64,000 nucleotides of DNA, taken from the NCBI RefSeq assembly GCF_023078355.1, contig NZ_CP095552.1, forward strand, positions 1,116,001 to 1,180,000, written 5' to 3'. The position numbers were made by a program, and so were the translations under genes. The notes beneath the pieces are model-generated. The model saw nothing but the letters and a program-made list of their open reading frames with translations. It was not told the origin of the DNA and made no database searches. Positions within the stretch are counted from its first letter, which is position 1, and each line of letters starts with the position of its first letter. Positions 48,483-56,965 of the stretch are shown here, piece by piece. This stretch comes from Gordonia hongkongensis. Its GTDB lineage: Bacteria; Actinomycetota; Actinomycetes; Mycobacteriales; Mycobacteriaceae.

Positions 48483-48604
48483 CTTCCATCTCCTGGGTCG
48501 ACGGGTGGCCTGATTCTGTCACAGCTGTGGCCGCGGCCACACGTGTTGGAACACTACAGCCCGATCGTCTCAACGCGCCACCGGGATGGCCCCGGCGGCC
48601 CCTC

Positions 48605-49864
48605 TCAGGAGAACGGCGGCCGCGGGTCGACCTGCCGGGAAACCCGCCCGGCGGTGCGCCAGGCCCGGGCCACGAGGTCGGCATCCTCGGCGGTGATCAG
48701 GTTGCCCATGACCCGCACCACCATGGACATCAGTTGCGGCGACCGGATGCCGGGCCGGCCCAGGGTGGGGACGGTCTTGGGCATGGTGAGCAGGCCGGCG
48801 AGACGTCGGGCGGCGGAGAACGCGAGCCCGTAGTGCTCCACCAGCACATCGCGCCACCGGTCGGTGTAGTCGTCCGTGCCGAGGAGTTCGACGGCGAGCC
48901 GGGCGGTCTCCAGGGCGTAGTCGATGCCCTCGCCGTTGAGTGGATTGACGCACGCGGCGGCGTCGCCGATCAGCATCCAGTTGCGACCCGCGACACCGGA
49001 CACCGCACCACCCATGGGCAGCAGGGCGGACGTGATCCGGACGGGTGGGCCGTCGAGAGCCCACTCGTCGCGCACCATCGCGGCGTAGTGCTCGAGGATC
49101 GGTCGAAGTGCCATGTGCGCCGGACGTTTCGACGTCGCGAGCGCCCCGACGCCGACGTTGACCTGTCCGCCCCCGGCCGACCCGAGGGGGAAGACCCAGC
49201 CGTACCCGGGCAGCAGTGCGTCGTCGGGTCCCCGGAGTTCGAGGTGCGACCCCATCCAGTGCGAGTCGGCGCGCGCCGACGGTGCGTACGCCCGGGCGGC
49301 GACTCCGTAGGCGGTGTTCCGATGCCATTGTCGCCCCAGCGATTTGCCGATTCCCGAACGGACGCCGTCGGCGACGACGAGGTCGGTGACCCGCATCGTG
49401 TGTGTGCCCGCCGGCGTCGCGAAGGTCACCGCGCCCACCCGGTCGCCGTCCATCTCGACGCCGATGGCCTTGGCGCCCTCGATCATTCGCGCTCCCACCG
49501 ACACCGCATGCGTACGGATGGCGTCGTCGAACTCGGTGCGCGCCACCGCGCTGCCGTAGGCGGGGAACCGGCCCGAGGGCCACCGGACCTGCTGGCGTGC
49601 GCCCCAGCCGTTGAGCAGGAGTCCGTCGATGCGCGGACGGTCGTCGAGGAGTGCGCCGAGCCCCAGCGCGTCGAGTTCGGCGACGGCCCGCGGCGTGAGG
49701 CCGTCGCCACACGTCTTGTCGCGCGGGAACACCGCGGCGTCGGCGAGGACCACATCCCGGCCGGCGGCGACGGCATGGGCGGCCGCCGCCGATCCACCCG
49801 GTCCGGCGCCGACGACGAGGACATCGGCGGAATCGGGGAAAGTAGGCGTCGTGTCCGTGCTCAC
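48605..49864 (-). CDS. menJ: Menaquinone reductase / geranylgeranyl reductase-family flavoprotein
   Basis: A 419-residue FAD enzyme with the N-terminal dinucleotide motif VLVVGAGPGGSAAAAH, FPRDKTCGDGLTPRAVAEL (geranylgeranyl reductase signature), a middle DGVRSGIGKSLGR, and the second FAD motif IGDAAACVNPLNGEGIDYALE. The mycobacterial orthologue MenJ (Rv0561c) saturates one isoprene unit of menaquinone at the membrane. It starts at GTG with a CATACT hexamer 6 bp upstream. It is divergent from the prenyl synthase gene. Confidence 0.92.
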   Translation of the reverse strand: MSTDTTPTFPDSADVLVVGAGPGGSAAAAHAVAAGRDVVLADAAVFPRDKTCGDGLTPRAVAELDALGLGALLDDRPRIDGLLLNGWGARQQVRWPSGRFPAYGSAVARTEFDDAIRTHAVSVGARMIEGAKAIGVEMDGDRVGAVTFATPAGTHTMRVTDLVVADGVRSGIGKSLGRQWHRNTAYGVAARAYAPSARADSHWMGSHLELRGPDDALLPGYGWVFPLGSAGGGQVNVGVGALATSKRPAHMALRPILEHYAAMVRDEWALDGPPVRITSALLPMGGAVSGVAGRNWMLIGDAAACVNPLNGEGIDYALETARLAVELLGTDDYTDRWRDVLVEHYGLAFSAARRLAGLLTMPKTVPTLGRPGIRSPQLMSMVVRVMGNLITAEDADLVARAWRTAGRVSRQVDPRPPFS

Positions 49865-49981
49865 CCGACCAGTATGTCCGGACCCCCGACGGGCTAGGCT
49901 CGCAGCAGGTGGGGTCTACGCGGCAGTCGCGTGTCCGCCGTCGAGTAGTTGCCGGATCAGACGAGATGGGGCCGCGTTTCC

Positions 49982-50998
49982 GTGAAGTCCACATTCGCCG
50001 GGGTTGACCTGGTGTCGGATGAGTTCGCCGATACGGTGCGCTCGTCGCTGCAGCGGGTCGAGGATCTGTTGCTCGCCGAACTCTCGTCGGGTGACGAGGT
50101 CATGACCGAGGCGGCGACCCACCTCGCGAAGGCCGGGGGCAAGCGGTTCCGGCCCATGTTCGCGATCCTGGCGGCCCGGTTCGGTCCGCGCCCGGATTCC
50201 GACGATGTCATCACCTCGGCGACGGTGGTGGAGATGATCCACCTCGCCACGCTCTATCACGACGACGTGATGGACGAGGCCGCGATGCGCCGCGGTGCGG
50301 CGAGTGCCAACGCGCGCTGGACGAACAGCGTGGCCATCCTGTCCGGAGACTTCCTGTTCGCGCGCGCCTCGCGACTCGTCTCGACGCTGGGCCCCGAGGC
50401 GGTGCGCATCATCGCCGAGACGTTCGCCGAACTCGTCACCGGCCAGATGCGGGAGACGGTCGGGGTCAAACCCGGCGCCGACCCCATCGAGCACTACCTG
50501 CAGGTCGTCTGGGAGAAGACCGGCTCGCTGATCGCCGCCGCCGCCCGCTTCGGCGCGATGGCCTCCGGGGCCGAGCCCGACGACATCGAGCGGCTCTCCC
50601 GCATCGGCGACATCGTGGGAGTCGCCTTCCAGGTGTCCGACGACATCATCGACATCAGCTCGGTGTCGGTGGAGTCGGGCAAGACCCCGGGCACCGACCT
50701 CCGCGAAGGCGTCCACACGCTGCCGGTCCTCTACGCGCTCACGGGCGACGACGCGACGTCGGCCCGGTTGCGCGAACTCCTGGTGGCCGCCGACGGCGCC
50801 GCCCGGCCGCTCACCGACGACGCCGAGGTTGCCGAGGCGATCGAACTGCTCGGCTCGTCGGCGGGTATGACCGCCGCCCGGGCGAAGTTGCAGGAGTTCG
50901 CCGACGAGGCGCACGCGATGCTGGCTGAACTTCCCGAGTCGCCGGCCCACCGTGCCCTGGCGTCGCTCGTGGACTACACGATCGAACGCGTGGGCTGA
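49982..50998 (+). CDS. grcC: trans-Polyprenyl diphosphate synthase (GrcC type)
   Basis: About 338 residues of an isoprenoid synthase that builds the side chain of menaquinone. It has GGKRFRPMFAILAA, the first aspartate-rich motif LYHDDVMDEA, and the second motif QVSDDIIDI with GKTPGTDLREG. GTG 49982 gives the N-terminus KSTFAGVDLVSDEF typical of the mycobacterial homologue Rv0562; an in-frame TTG at 49949 is also possible. Neither has an ideal ribosome site. The start lies 117 bp from the divergent menJ start. Confidence 0.92.
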   Translation: MKSTFAGVDLVSDEFADTVRSSLQRVEDLLLAELSSGDEVMTEAATHLAKAGGKRFRPMFAILAARFGPRPDSDDVITSATVVEMIHLATLYHDDVMDEAAMRRGAASANARWTNSVAILSGDFLFARASRLVSTLGPEAVRIIAETFAELVTGQMRETVGVKPGADPIEHYLQVVWEKTGSLIAAAARFGAMASGAEPDDIERLSRIGDIVGVAFQVSDDIIDISSVSVESGKTPGTDLREGVHTLPVLYALTGDDATSARLRELLVAADGAARPLTDDAEVAEAIELLGSSAGMTAARAKLQEFADEAHAMLAELPESPAHRALASLVDYTIERVG

Positions 50999-51031
50999 GG
51001 GGTCGACCGGCAGGATCTCTGCCCAGCCGGC

Positions 51032-51889
51032 TCAGCGACCGTCGCGGGCCATCTCCTGCAGGCGGCGGATGCGTTCCGCGGTCGGCGGGTGGGTGGCGAA
51101 CATCTTGGCCATCCGGTCGGTCGCGCGGAACGGGCTCTCGATCATCATGTGCGACTGGGCCGCGATGTCGGGCTGCGGCGGCAGCGGCGCGGCCTGTACC
51201 CCGCCGGAGATCTTCGCCAGCGCTGATGCGAGTGCGAGCGGATCCCCGGTGAGTTCGGCCCCGGACTGGTCGGCCTGGAACTCGCGTGAGCGGGAGACGG
51301 CCAGCTTCACCAGGGTGGCCGCGATCGGTCCCAGCAGCGCGATGAGCAGCATCGCCAGCGGGTTCGGCGCGTTGTCCCGCCCGCCGAACGCGCCCATGAA
51401 CATCGCGAAGTTGGCCAGGCCGCTGATCACCGCCGCCATCGCGCCGGCGATCGAGCTGATGAGGATGTCGCGGTTGTACACGTGGGACAGCTCGTGGCCC
51501 AGCACGGCGCGCAGCTCGCGCTCGTCGAGCAGGTGCAGGATGCCGGTGGTGCAACACACCGCGGCGTTCTTCGGGTTGCGGCCGGTCGCAAACGCGTTGG
51601 GCGACTCGGTGGGGGAGATGTAGAGGGCGGGCATCGGCTGGTGTGCCGTGGTCGCCAGCTCACGCACGATCCGGTACATGACCGGTGCCTGCAGTTCGGT
51701 GACCGGTTGCGCGTGCATCGCCTTCAGCGACATCTTGGCGCTGTTGAAGTAGACGTAGGCGTTCATGCCGACGGCGACGATCACCGATCCCCACAGGATC
51801 AGCGGGCTCTGGAACAGTGCGCCGATGCCGACGATGATCGCCGACATCAGACCCAGCAGAGCCGCCGTCTTCAATCCGTTGAAATGCAT
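51032..51889 (-). CDS. htpX: Membrane zinc metalloprotease HtpX
   Basis: A 285-residue M48 protease for quality control of membrane proteins. It has two N-terminal membrane segments ([38 protein letters not shown]), the zinc site [12 protein letters not shown] (HExxH), two further hydrophobic spans, and the third ligand in [16 protein letters not shown] 51889 has GAGGA 5 bp upstream. It is convergent with grcC, as htpX follows grcC1 in mycobacteria, though in the opposite orientation here. Confidence 0.95.
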   Translation of the reverse strand: MHFNGLKTAALLGLMSAIIVGIGALFQSPLILWGSVIVAVGMNAYVYFNSAKMSLKAMHAQPVTELQAPVMYRIVRELATTAHQPMPALYISPTESPNAFATGRNPKNAAVCCTTGILHLLDERELRAVLGHELSHVYNRDILISSIAGAMAAVISGLANFAMFMGAFGGRDNAPNPLAMLLIALLGPIAATLVKLAVSRSREFQADQSGAELTGDPLALASALAKISGGVQAAPLPPQPDIAAQSHMMIESPFRATDRMAKMFATHPPTAERIRRLQEMARDGR

Positions 51890-52055
51890 CGGGTCCTCGT
51901 CTGTCCGGCGCCGCGGGTCTCGGGCTCCGCGGGCGGCCCGGGCGAACCCGGTGCCGGCCGCGGAGTGCAGGCGCCTCATCCGGTCAAACGACGCAGCGCC
52001 CGTCTGGGTTTCCGACGGTCGGGGTTCGGTGCCGCCGACCCACCGACCGGGCGGG

Positions 52056-52547
52056 TCAGCGGTAGTTGACGAACTGCAGGGCGATGCCGAAGTCCTCGCC
52101 CTTGAGCAGCGAGATGACGGCCTGCAGGTCGTCGCGCTTCTTGCTCGACACGCGCAGTTCGTCACCCTGGATCTGCGCCTTGACGCCCTTCGGCCCCTCG
52201 TCGCGGATCTTCTTGGAGATCTTCTTGGCGTGCTCGGAGTCGATGCCCTGCACCAGCGAGCCGGTGATCTTGAAGGTCTTGCCCGAGCCGACGACCTCGC
52301 CGGCGTCGAAGGCCTTCAGCGAGATGTCGCGTCGGATCAACTTCTCCTTGAACACCTCGAGGCCCGCCTGCGCGCGCTCCTCGGCGTCCGAGGTGATCAC
52401 GATGTTCTCCTCGCCGGACCACTCGATGCCGGTGTTGGTGCCGCGGAAGTCGTACCGCTGCGACAACTCCTTGGCAGCCTGGTTCAGGGCGTTGTCGACC
52501 TCTTGCCGGTCGACCTTGCTCACCACGTCGAACGATGAATCAGCCAT
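52056..52547 (-). CDS. yajQ: YajQ-family nucleotide-binding protein
   Basis: A 163-residue two-domain protein with [32 protein letters not shown] and [22 protein letters not shown], all standard for the family. Homologues bind RNA/nucleotides, and some Gram-negative ones bind c-di-GMP; that property is not established for actinobacterial members. TACCCT lies 7 bp before the ATG, indicating a leaderless mRNA. The mycobacterial counterpart (Rv0566c) also lies a few genes from htpX. Confidence 0.94.
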   Translation of the reverse strand: MADSSFDVVSKVDRQEVDNALNQAAKELSQRYDFRGTNTGIEWSGEENIVITSDAEERAQAGLEVFKEKLIRRDISLKAFDAGEVVGSGKTFKITGSLVQGIDSEHAKKISKKIRDEGPKGVKAQIQGDELRVSSKKRDDLQAVISLLKGEDFGIALQFVNYR

Positions 52548-52554
52548 GTCCGAC

Positions 52555-52560
52555 AGGGTA
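52555..52560 (-). promoter_or_regulatory. -10 element (TACCCT), leaderless yajQ
   Basis: It is 7 bp upstream of the yajQ ATG. Confidence 0.5.
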
Positions 52561-52598
52561 TGTCATGGCGATCAGCGCAAGTGGGCGGCCGCGGGGGT

Positions 52599-53426
52599 CT
52601 ACCGGGACGTCCGACGCTGTGCCTGCTCGGCGAGGGCACGACGTGACTCGTCGTGGAGCACCTCGAGCAGTTCTCGCTCGAGGGCGACGAACTCGGGAGC
52701 GGTGAGCCCCGCCGGATCGCGCGGGCGCGGGAGGTCGACACGCACCTCGTGGACCACGGTGGCCGGGCGGGCGGACAGCACGATCACGCGGTCCGAGAGG
52801 TGGACGGCCTCGCGGACGTCGTGGGTGATCATCAGCACCGTCCACCGATAGCGCTGCCACACCGACTGCAACCACGTCTGCATCTCGGTCCGGGTGAGTG
52901 AGTCGAGGGCGCCGAACGGCTCATCGAGCAGCACCAGGTCGCGATTCGAGACGACGGTGCGCAGGAGTGCGGCGCGCTGTCGCATCCCGCCGGACAGCTG
53001 GAACGGGCGGGCGTCTTCGAATCCGGCGAGTCCGAAGGCGGGGAAGAGGTCCGCGGCCCGGCGTCGGGCCTCGTTCGTCGGCACGCCCTGCACCTGGAGC
53101 CCGAGGATGGTGTTGTCCAGCACGGTGCGCCACGGGAACAGCAGGTCCTTCTGCGGCATGTACGCGCAGTGTCCGGCGACGGCGGGTTCGGAGCCGACGG
53201 ACGCGCTGCCGGAATCGGGGACGTCGAGTCCGGCCAGCAGGCCGAAGACGGTGCTCTTGCCGCATCCGCTGGGCCCGATGACGGAGACGAACTCGCCGGG
53301 CTCGGCGGTGAACGACACCCCGTCGAGGACCTCCAGGGGCGGTTGTCCGCGGCCGGGTCGCGGATAGGACTTGGTGAGCCGGTCGACCACGAGCCGGTGG
53401 TCTGGGACGAGCCGGTGGTCAGTCAT
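52599..53426 (-). CDS. ABC transporter ATPase, thiamine-precursor type
   Basis: A 275-residue nitrate/taurine-type (TauB-like) ATPase with Walker A GPSGCGKST (near residue 52), Q-loop MPQKDLLFPWRTV, signature LSGGMRQRAA, Walker B LVLLDEPFGALD and H-loop ITHDVREA. It overlaps the permease gene end by 8 bp and is the last gene of the TPP-riboswitch operon. It should energise uptake of a pyrimidine precursor of thiamine (HMP or formylaminopyrimidine); this is inferred from context. Confidence 0.92.
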   Translation of the reverse strand: MTDHRLVPDHRLVVDRLTKSYPRPGRGQPPLEVLDGVSFTAEPGEFVSVIGPSGCGKSTVFGLLAGLDVPDSGSASVGSEPAVAGHCAYMPQKDLLFPWRTVLDNTILGLQVQGVPTNEARRRAADLFPAFGLAGFEDARPFQLSGGMRQRAALLRTVVSNRDLVLLDEPFGALDSLTRTEMQTWLQSVWQRYRWTVLMITHDVREAVHLSDRVIVLSARPATVVHEVRVDLPRPRDPAGLTAPEFVALERELLEVLHDESRRALAEQAQRRTSR

Positions 53427-55212
53427 GGTGGTTCCGGTCCTCGGCGCGGGCCCAGGGCGCGACGACCCGCTCGACGGCGAAGGTGAGCAGGTACAGCGTG
53501 ACGCTCAGGAGCGCGGTCACCAGCACTGCCGCGAGCACCAGGTCGGTGCGGAACGAGTTCTTCTGCAGGCTCATGTAGATGCCGAGCCCCTGGGTGGCGC
53601 CGACGTACTCGGCGAACACGGCGCCCACCACCGCATAGGTGATGCCGATCCGCAGCGCGGTGAAGAACCTCGGTAGCGCGGACGGGAGCCGCACGTACCG
53701 GAAGACCTGGCGGCGGGTGGCCCCCATGCTGCGCATCAGCGCGCCGGCCTCGCGGTCGGTGGCGGCGAATCCCTCGATCAGGCCGATCGCCACCGGAAAG
53801 AACGTGACCAGGGCGATGACCAGCACCTTCGGGAGTAGGCCGAAGCCGAACCAGATGATCATCAGCGGTGCGATCGCGATGATCGGCAGGGTCTGGGAGG
53901 CGACGAACAACGGCACGAACGCCCGTCGCAGCGCCGGCGAGAAGTCGACGACGATGGCCAGCAGCCAGGCCAGGACCATTGAGACCGTGAACCCGATCAG
54001 GGTCACCTGCAGCGTCGCCGCGGCGTGCACCCCGATCTCCGCGCGGTGCGACCAACCCTGCGCGACGACGCGCGACGGCGACGGCAGCACCTGCGGCCGG
54101 ATCCCGCTGACGTCGACGTAGACCTGCCAGACCGCCACCAGGACGACCACCGCGACGAGCGCGGGCGCGATGCGACGCAGGCCGGTGCTACCGAGGGTGT
54201 CGAGGTAGTCATTGGTGAAGTACGTCGACCAGTCCGGCTCGGTCGTGAGCGGCGCCCCGTCCGGGCCGGTCAGCAGACCACTGCGGTACAGGAACCCGGA
54301 GTTCCCGGCCCACTGTTCGAGCGTCTGTCGCCCGACCCGGCCGTCGGCGTCCTTCATGTACTGACCGGCGAGCATGCGCTGGCTCTCGAACACCAACTGC
54401 TCGTCGTTGAACGCACCGGGGTTGGCGGCGAGGAGGTCGCGGGCCGCCGCGTCCGGGTCGTCGGCCGCCGCCTGGTAACCGCGCTGCAGCGCCGTCACGA
54501 AGGCCGCCGCGCGGTCCGGGTTGTCCGCCAGCCAGTCCTCGTTGGCGTCGACGACGATCGCGTATGCCTCCGGGAATCCGAAGTCGGTGTAGTGGAAGTA
54601 CCTCATCGGGGTTCCGCGATGCTCGGCCTCGATGCCCTCCCACGCGAGATAGGAGACGGTGAAGTCGGCCTGACCGGAGTAGACCGCCTCGTATGCCGAG
54701 GTTCCGAGGGTCACCGAGGTGAACTCGCCGGTGCCGCCGTCGTTTCGGATCACCTGCTCGAGGGTCTTCTCCTCGCCCGGGTCGCCGAAACCGGCGTATG
54801 TCTTCCCGTCGAGGTCCTTCGGGCTCGTGATGTCGCGGCGATCGGCGCGGACACCGATGCCGGTGGCCCACTTCTGCAGCGGCGCGAACACGGAGATGGT
54901 CTGCGCGCCCGATGCCCGCGAGAAGGTCGACGAGTTGTGGGTGCTGATCCCGAACTCGGCGTTGCCCGCGTCCACGATGGTGTCCACGGCGGTGTTGTTG
55001 TACGGCAGGATCTCGACGTCGAGTCCGGCCTCCTCGAACCAGCCGCGCTGCTGCGCCACGAACAAGCCCGTGTGGTTGGTGTTCGGGGACCAGTCGAGCG
55101 CGAATCGGATGCTGCCGTCCGAACCGGCGCCCGAACCGCACGCGGTGATCGCCGACGACGCGACGACCGCGGCGGCGAGCACGGTGAGGAGGCGGCGCGC
55201 GCGGGCGCTCAT
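53419..55212 (-). CDS. Fused substrate-binding lipoprotein and permease of thiamine-precursor ABC transporter
   Basis: A 597-residue single frame joining two normally separate subunits. Residues 1-26 form a lipoprotein signal (LLTVLAAAVVASSAITAC). Residues 35-335 are an NMT1/THI5-like binding domain (LDWSPNTNHTGLFVAQQRGWFEEAGL, FGISTHNSS, GFGDPGEEKTLEQV). Residues 345-590 are a BPD-type permease with about six membrane segments and an EAA-like loop (MRSMGATRRQVFRYVRLP). There is no sign of frameshift. The ATG overlaps the tenA stop (ATGA). A lipid-anchored binding domain covalently tied to the membrane domain is unusual for this ThiYXZ-like system. Confidence 0.92.
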   Translation of the reverse strand: MSARARRLLTVLAAAVVASSAITACGSGAGSDGSIRFALDWSPNTNHTGLFVAQQRGWFEEAGLDVEILPYNNTAVDTIVDAGNAEFGISTHNSSTFSRASGAQTISVFAPLQKWATGIGVRADRRDITSPKDLDGKTYAGFGDPGEEKTLEQVIRNDGGTGEFTSVTLGTSAYEAVYSGQADFTVSYLAWEGIEAEHRGTPMRYFHYTDFGFPEAYAIVVDANEDWLADNPDRAAAFVTALQRGYQAAADDPDAAARDLLAANPGAFNDEQLVFESQRMLAGQYMKDADGRVGRQTLEQWAGNSGFLYRSGLLTGPDGAPLTTEPDWSTYFTNDYLDTLGSTGLRRIAPALVAVVVLVAVWQVYVDVSGIRPQVLPSPSRVVAQGWSHRAEIGVHAAATLQVTLIGFTVSMVLAWLLAIVVDFSPALRRAFVPLFVASQTLPIIAIAPLMIIWFGFGLLPKVLVIALVTFFPVAIGLIEGFAATDREAGALMRSMGATRRQVFRYVRLPSALPRFFTALRIGITYAVVGAVFAEYVGATQGLGIYMSLQKNSFRTDLVLAAVLVTALLSVTLYLLTFAVERVVAPWARAEDRNHHD

Positions 55213-55919
55213 GCGGCGGGCCACGGTTGCGGGTTCAGCGCGGTGTCCCAGAACAGAAGCTCGAACCGGGTGGCGACGGTGAACGCCGTGGCCATCGCGG
55301 CCCGCTCCCGCTCGCCGGCGTGCGCCGCGGCCTCGTCCACGAGTTCCCTTGCCCGCGAGGCGGATTCCTGGAATTCCGGGGCGTCGTAGGTGGTCACCCA
55401 CTGCGCGTAGGGGTGGTTCGGGTCGGCGGCGAGCACCTGGGCGGCACTCGCGGCCAGGGCCCGGCCGACTTCCGCGTAGATCCAGAAGCAGGGCAGGGCC
55501 GCGGCCGCGCCGACCGCATACGACTCGGTCGCGGCGACGGCCGTCAGGTAGGACACGTACCCCAGGCACGCCGGCGACGGCTCGGGCTCGCCCTCACGCG
55601 GAGGCAACTGGCCGCCGTTGAGCAGGTCGCCGTGCAGCGCCGACTCGACGGTGGCCGCGGTGGCCGAGGAGTTCGCCCAGAACCCCGCGGTCTGCGGGTC
55701 GGGGGACTTCGACGCCAGGATCGCCAGCGCCTTCGCGTACCCGGCGAGGTACAGCGAGTCCTGCTCCATGTAGGTGCGGAACACCTCGAGTGGCAGCGTC
55801 CCGTCGCCGAGCCGCCGCAGGAACTCGAGATCATCGATCGCCGTCCGCAACCCCTTCGTCTCCTCCCAGAGATGGTCGGAGAAACGGCCGGAGACCGGCA
55901 TGTGCGCATGCACAGACAT
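55209..55919 (-). CDS. tenA: Thiaminase II / aminopyrimidine aminohydrolase
   Basis: A 236-residue all-helical TenA enzyme that hydrolyses aminopyrimidine breakdown products of thiamine to recover HMP. It has DLEFLRRLGDGTLPLEVFRTYMEQD at the N-terminus, the catalytic Cys in ALPCFWIYAEVGR, and the conserved Glu in ATRFELLFWD near the C-terminus. The start codon directly abuts the 3' side of a TPP riboswitch. As first gene of the operon it ties salvage of the pyrimidine to its import. Confidence 0.95.
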   Translation of the reverse strand: MSVHAHMPVSGRFSDHLWEETKGLRTAIDDLEFLRRLGDGTLPLEVFRTYMEQDSLYLAGYAKALAILASKSPDPQTAGFWANSSATAATVESALHGDLLNGGQLPPREGEPEPSPACLGYVSYLTAVAATESYAVGAAAALPCFWIYAEVGRALAASAAQVLAADPNHPYAQWVTTYDAPEFQESASRARELVDEAAAHAGERERAAMATAFTVATRFELLFWDTALNPQPWPAA

Positions 55920-55995
55920 GACATCCCTTCGTCAGCATTACCTGGACAGGTTCTCGGGTCTCATCTCAGCCCCGCGTCGCGGAGCACCCCGTGTC
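55920..55995 (-). promoter_or_regulatory. TPP (THI-element) riboswitch
   Basis: Read on the minus strand it has ACGGGGTGC, the invariant CTGAGATGAGACCC segment, GAACCTG and a closing AAGGGATGTC that can pair with the 5' GACA. These are the conserved parts of the thiamine diphosphate aptamer. The AAGGGA ribosome site of tenA is inside the closing stem, three to four bases before the ATG, so ligand binding should hide it and stop translation. Confidence 0.93.
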
Positions 55996-56244
55996 AGAAC
56001 GCAGACACAGTAGCAGTAGGCACGTTCGACGCACGAGGCGTCGCCGATGACGGCGCGCGGAACGACCGAGGTGGTCGACGCCGCTCACGAGCCGCCCCGG
56101 AGGGTGCGGGGTATCGCAGTGGGACGCCTGTGCCATGACCGCGCCACGGCTCGCTGACCAGCCGGTTTGCGCGTTGATGCGGTGTTCGTTGTATTCTTCA
56201 CGGCGTTGTTCGTACGGCCGTCACGGTGGCCGGAAGAGCGGCAC

Positions 56245-56325
56245 GGCAGGTTGCCCGAGCGGCCAAAGGGAGCGGATTGTAAATCCGTCGCGCAAGCTAC
56301 ATAGGTTCGAATCCTATACCTGCCA
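56245..56325 (+). tRNA. tRNA-Tyr (GTA)
   Basis: An 81-nt cloverleaf: acceptor GGCAGGT pairs with ACCTGCC, anticodon GTA at 56279-56281, T-arm GGTTCGAATCC, and the longer variable arm of bacterial tRNA-Tyr. CCA is not encoded. Confidence 0.95.
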
Positions 56326-56442
56326 CGGCGTGGTCCAATCTCGCGAAACTGCTCTACAGACGGTCTCCGACCAGCGATTTGTCTAGCGCAGACGCGAGTG
56401 TGTAACCTCGTTAAGGCTCTCGGGCGCAACCGCCCGGGGCAC

Positions 56443-56515
56443 GCCCCCTTAGCTCAGTCGGCAGAGCGTTTCCATGGTAAGGAAAAGGTCGACGGTTCGA
56501 TTCCGTCAGGGGGCT
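56443..56515 (+). tRNA. tRNA-Thr (GGT)
   Basis: A 73-nt cloverleaf: acceptor GCCCCCT with AGGGGGC, anticodon loop ATGGTAA (GGT at 56476-56478) and T-arm GGTTCGATTCC. A short GC hairpin (56421-56436) separates it from tRNA-Tyr. Confidence 0.95.
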
Positions 56516-56536
56516 CGCTGGACGAGAAGTCCGCGG

Positions 56537-56610
56537 GGCGGTGTAGCTCAGCTGGTTAGAGCGCACGACTCATAATCGTGAGGTCGAGGGATCGAGTCCC
56601 TCCACCGCTA
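56537..56610 (+). tRNA. tRNA-Met (CAT), elongator
   Basis: A 74-nt cloverleaf: acceptor GGCGGTG with CACCGCT (final G-T pair), anticodon CAT at 56571-56573 and T-arm GATCGAGTC. The paired first position and the D-arm fit an elongator tRNA-Met rather than the initiator. It lies just upstream of rpmG. Confidence 0.93.
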
Positions 56611-56703
56611 CACATCGGGTCCGACCGGAACCGAGCGCAAGGGTCGCAAGCCCTGAGGGAACTTCCGAACCCGACCACGTACCACCCGAAAGAAGGCAAT
56701 CAA

Positions 56704-56871
56704 GTGGCCTCCTCAACAGATGTTCGCCCCAAGATCACCTTGGCCTGCGAGGTGTGCAAGCACCGTAACTACATCACGAAGAAGAACCGCCGCAACGATC
56801 CCGATCGCCTCGAGATCAAGAAGTTCTGCCCGAACTGCGGCAAGCACCAGGGGCACAAGGAATCGCGCTGA
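56704..56871 (+). CDS. rpmG: 50S ribosomal protein L33
   Basis: A 55-residue ribosomal protein with the zinc-ribbon pairs CEVC and CPNC and the family segment [20 protein letters not shown]. It is the zinc-binding form (C+). The GTG start has AGAAGG about 8 bp upstream. It is followed by a hairpin terminator and then hadAB, the mycobacterial rpmG2-hadA order. Confidence 0.96.
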   Translation: MASSTDVRPKITLACEVCKHRNYITKKNRRNDPDRLEIKKFCPNCGKHQGHKESR

Positions 56872-56907
56872 CGCCGTCGTCGGCCGTTTCGAAGTACCAC
56901 CAGCAGC

Positions 56908-56940
56908 GGGCTGCCTCTCGATGAGGCAGCCCGTCTTGCT
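56908..56940 (+). terminator. Hairpin terminator after rpmG
   Basis: GGGCTGCCTC pairs perfectly with GAGGCAGCCC over a 5-base loop and is followed by a short T-containing run. It probably partly separates the tRNA-rpmG transcript from hadAB, 26 bp downstream. Confidence 0.65.
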
Positions 56941-56965
56941 GTGTCGGCCGAAGGAGTAGAGCTCA

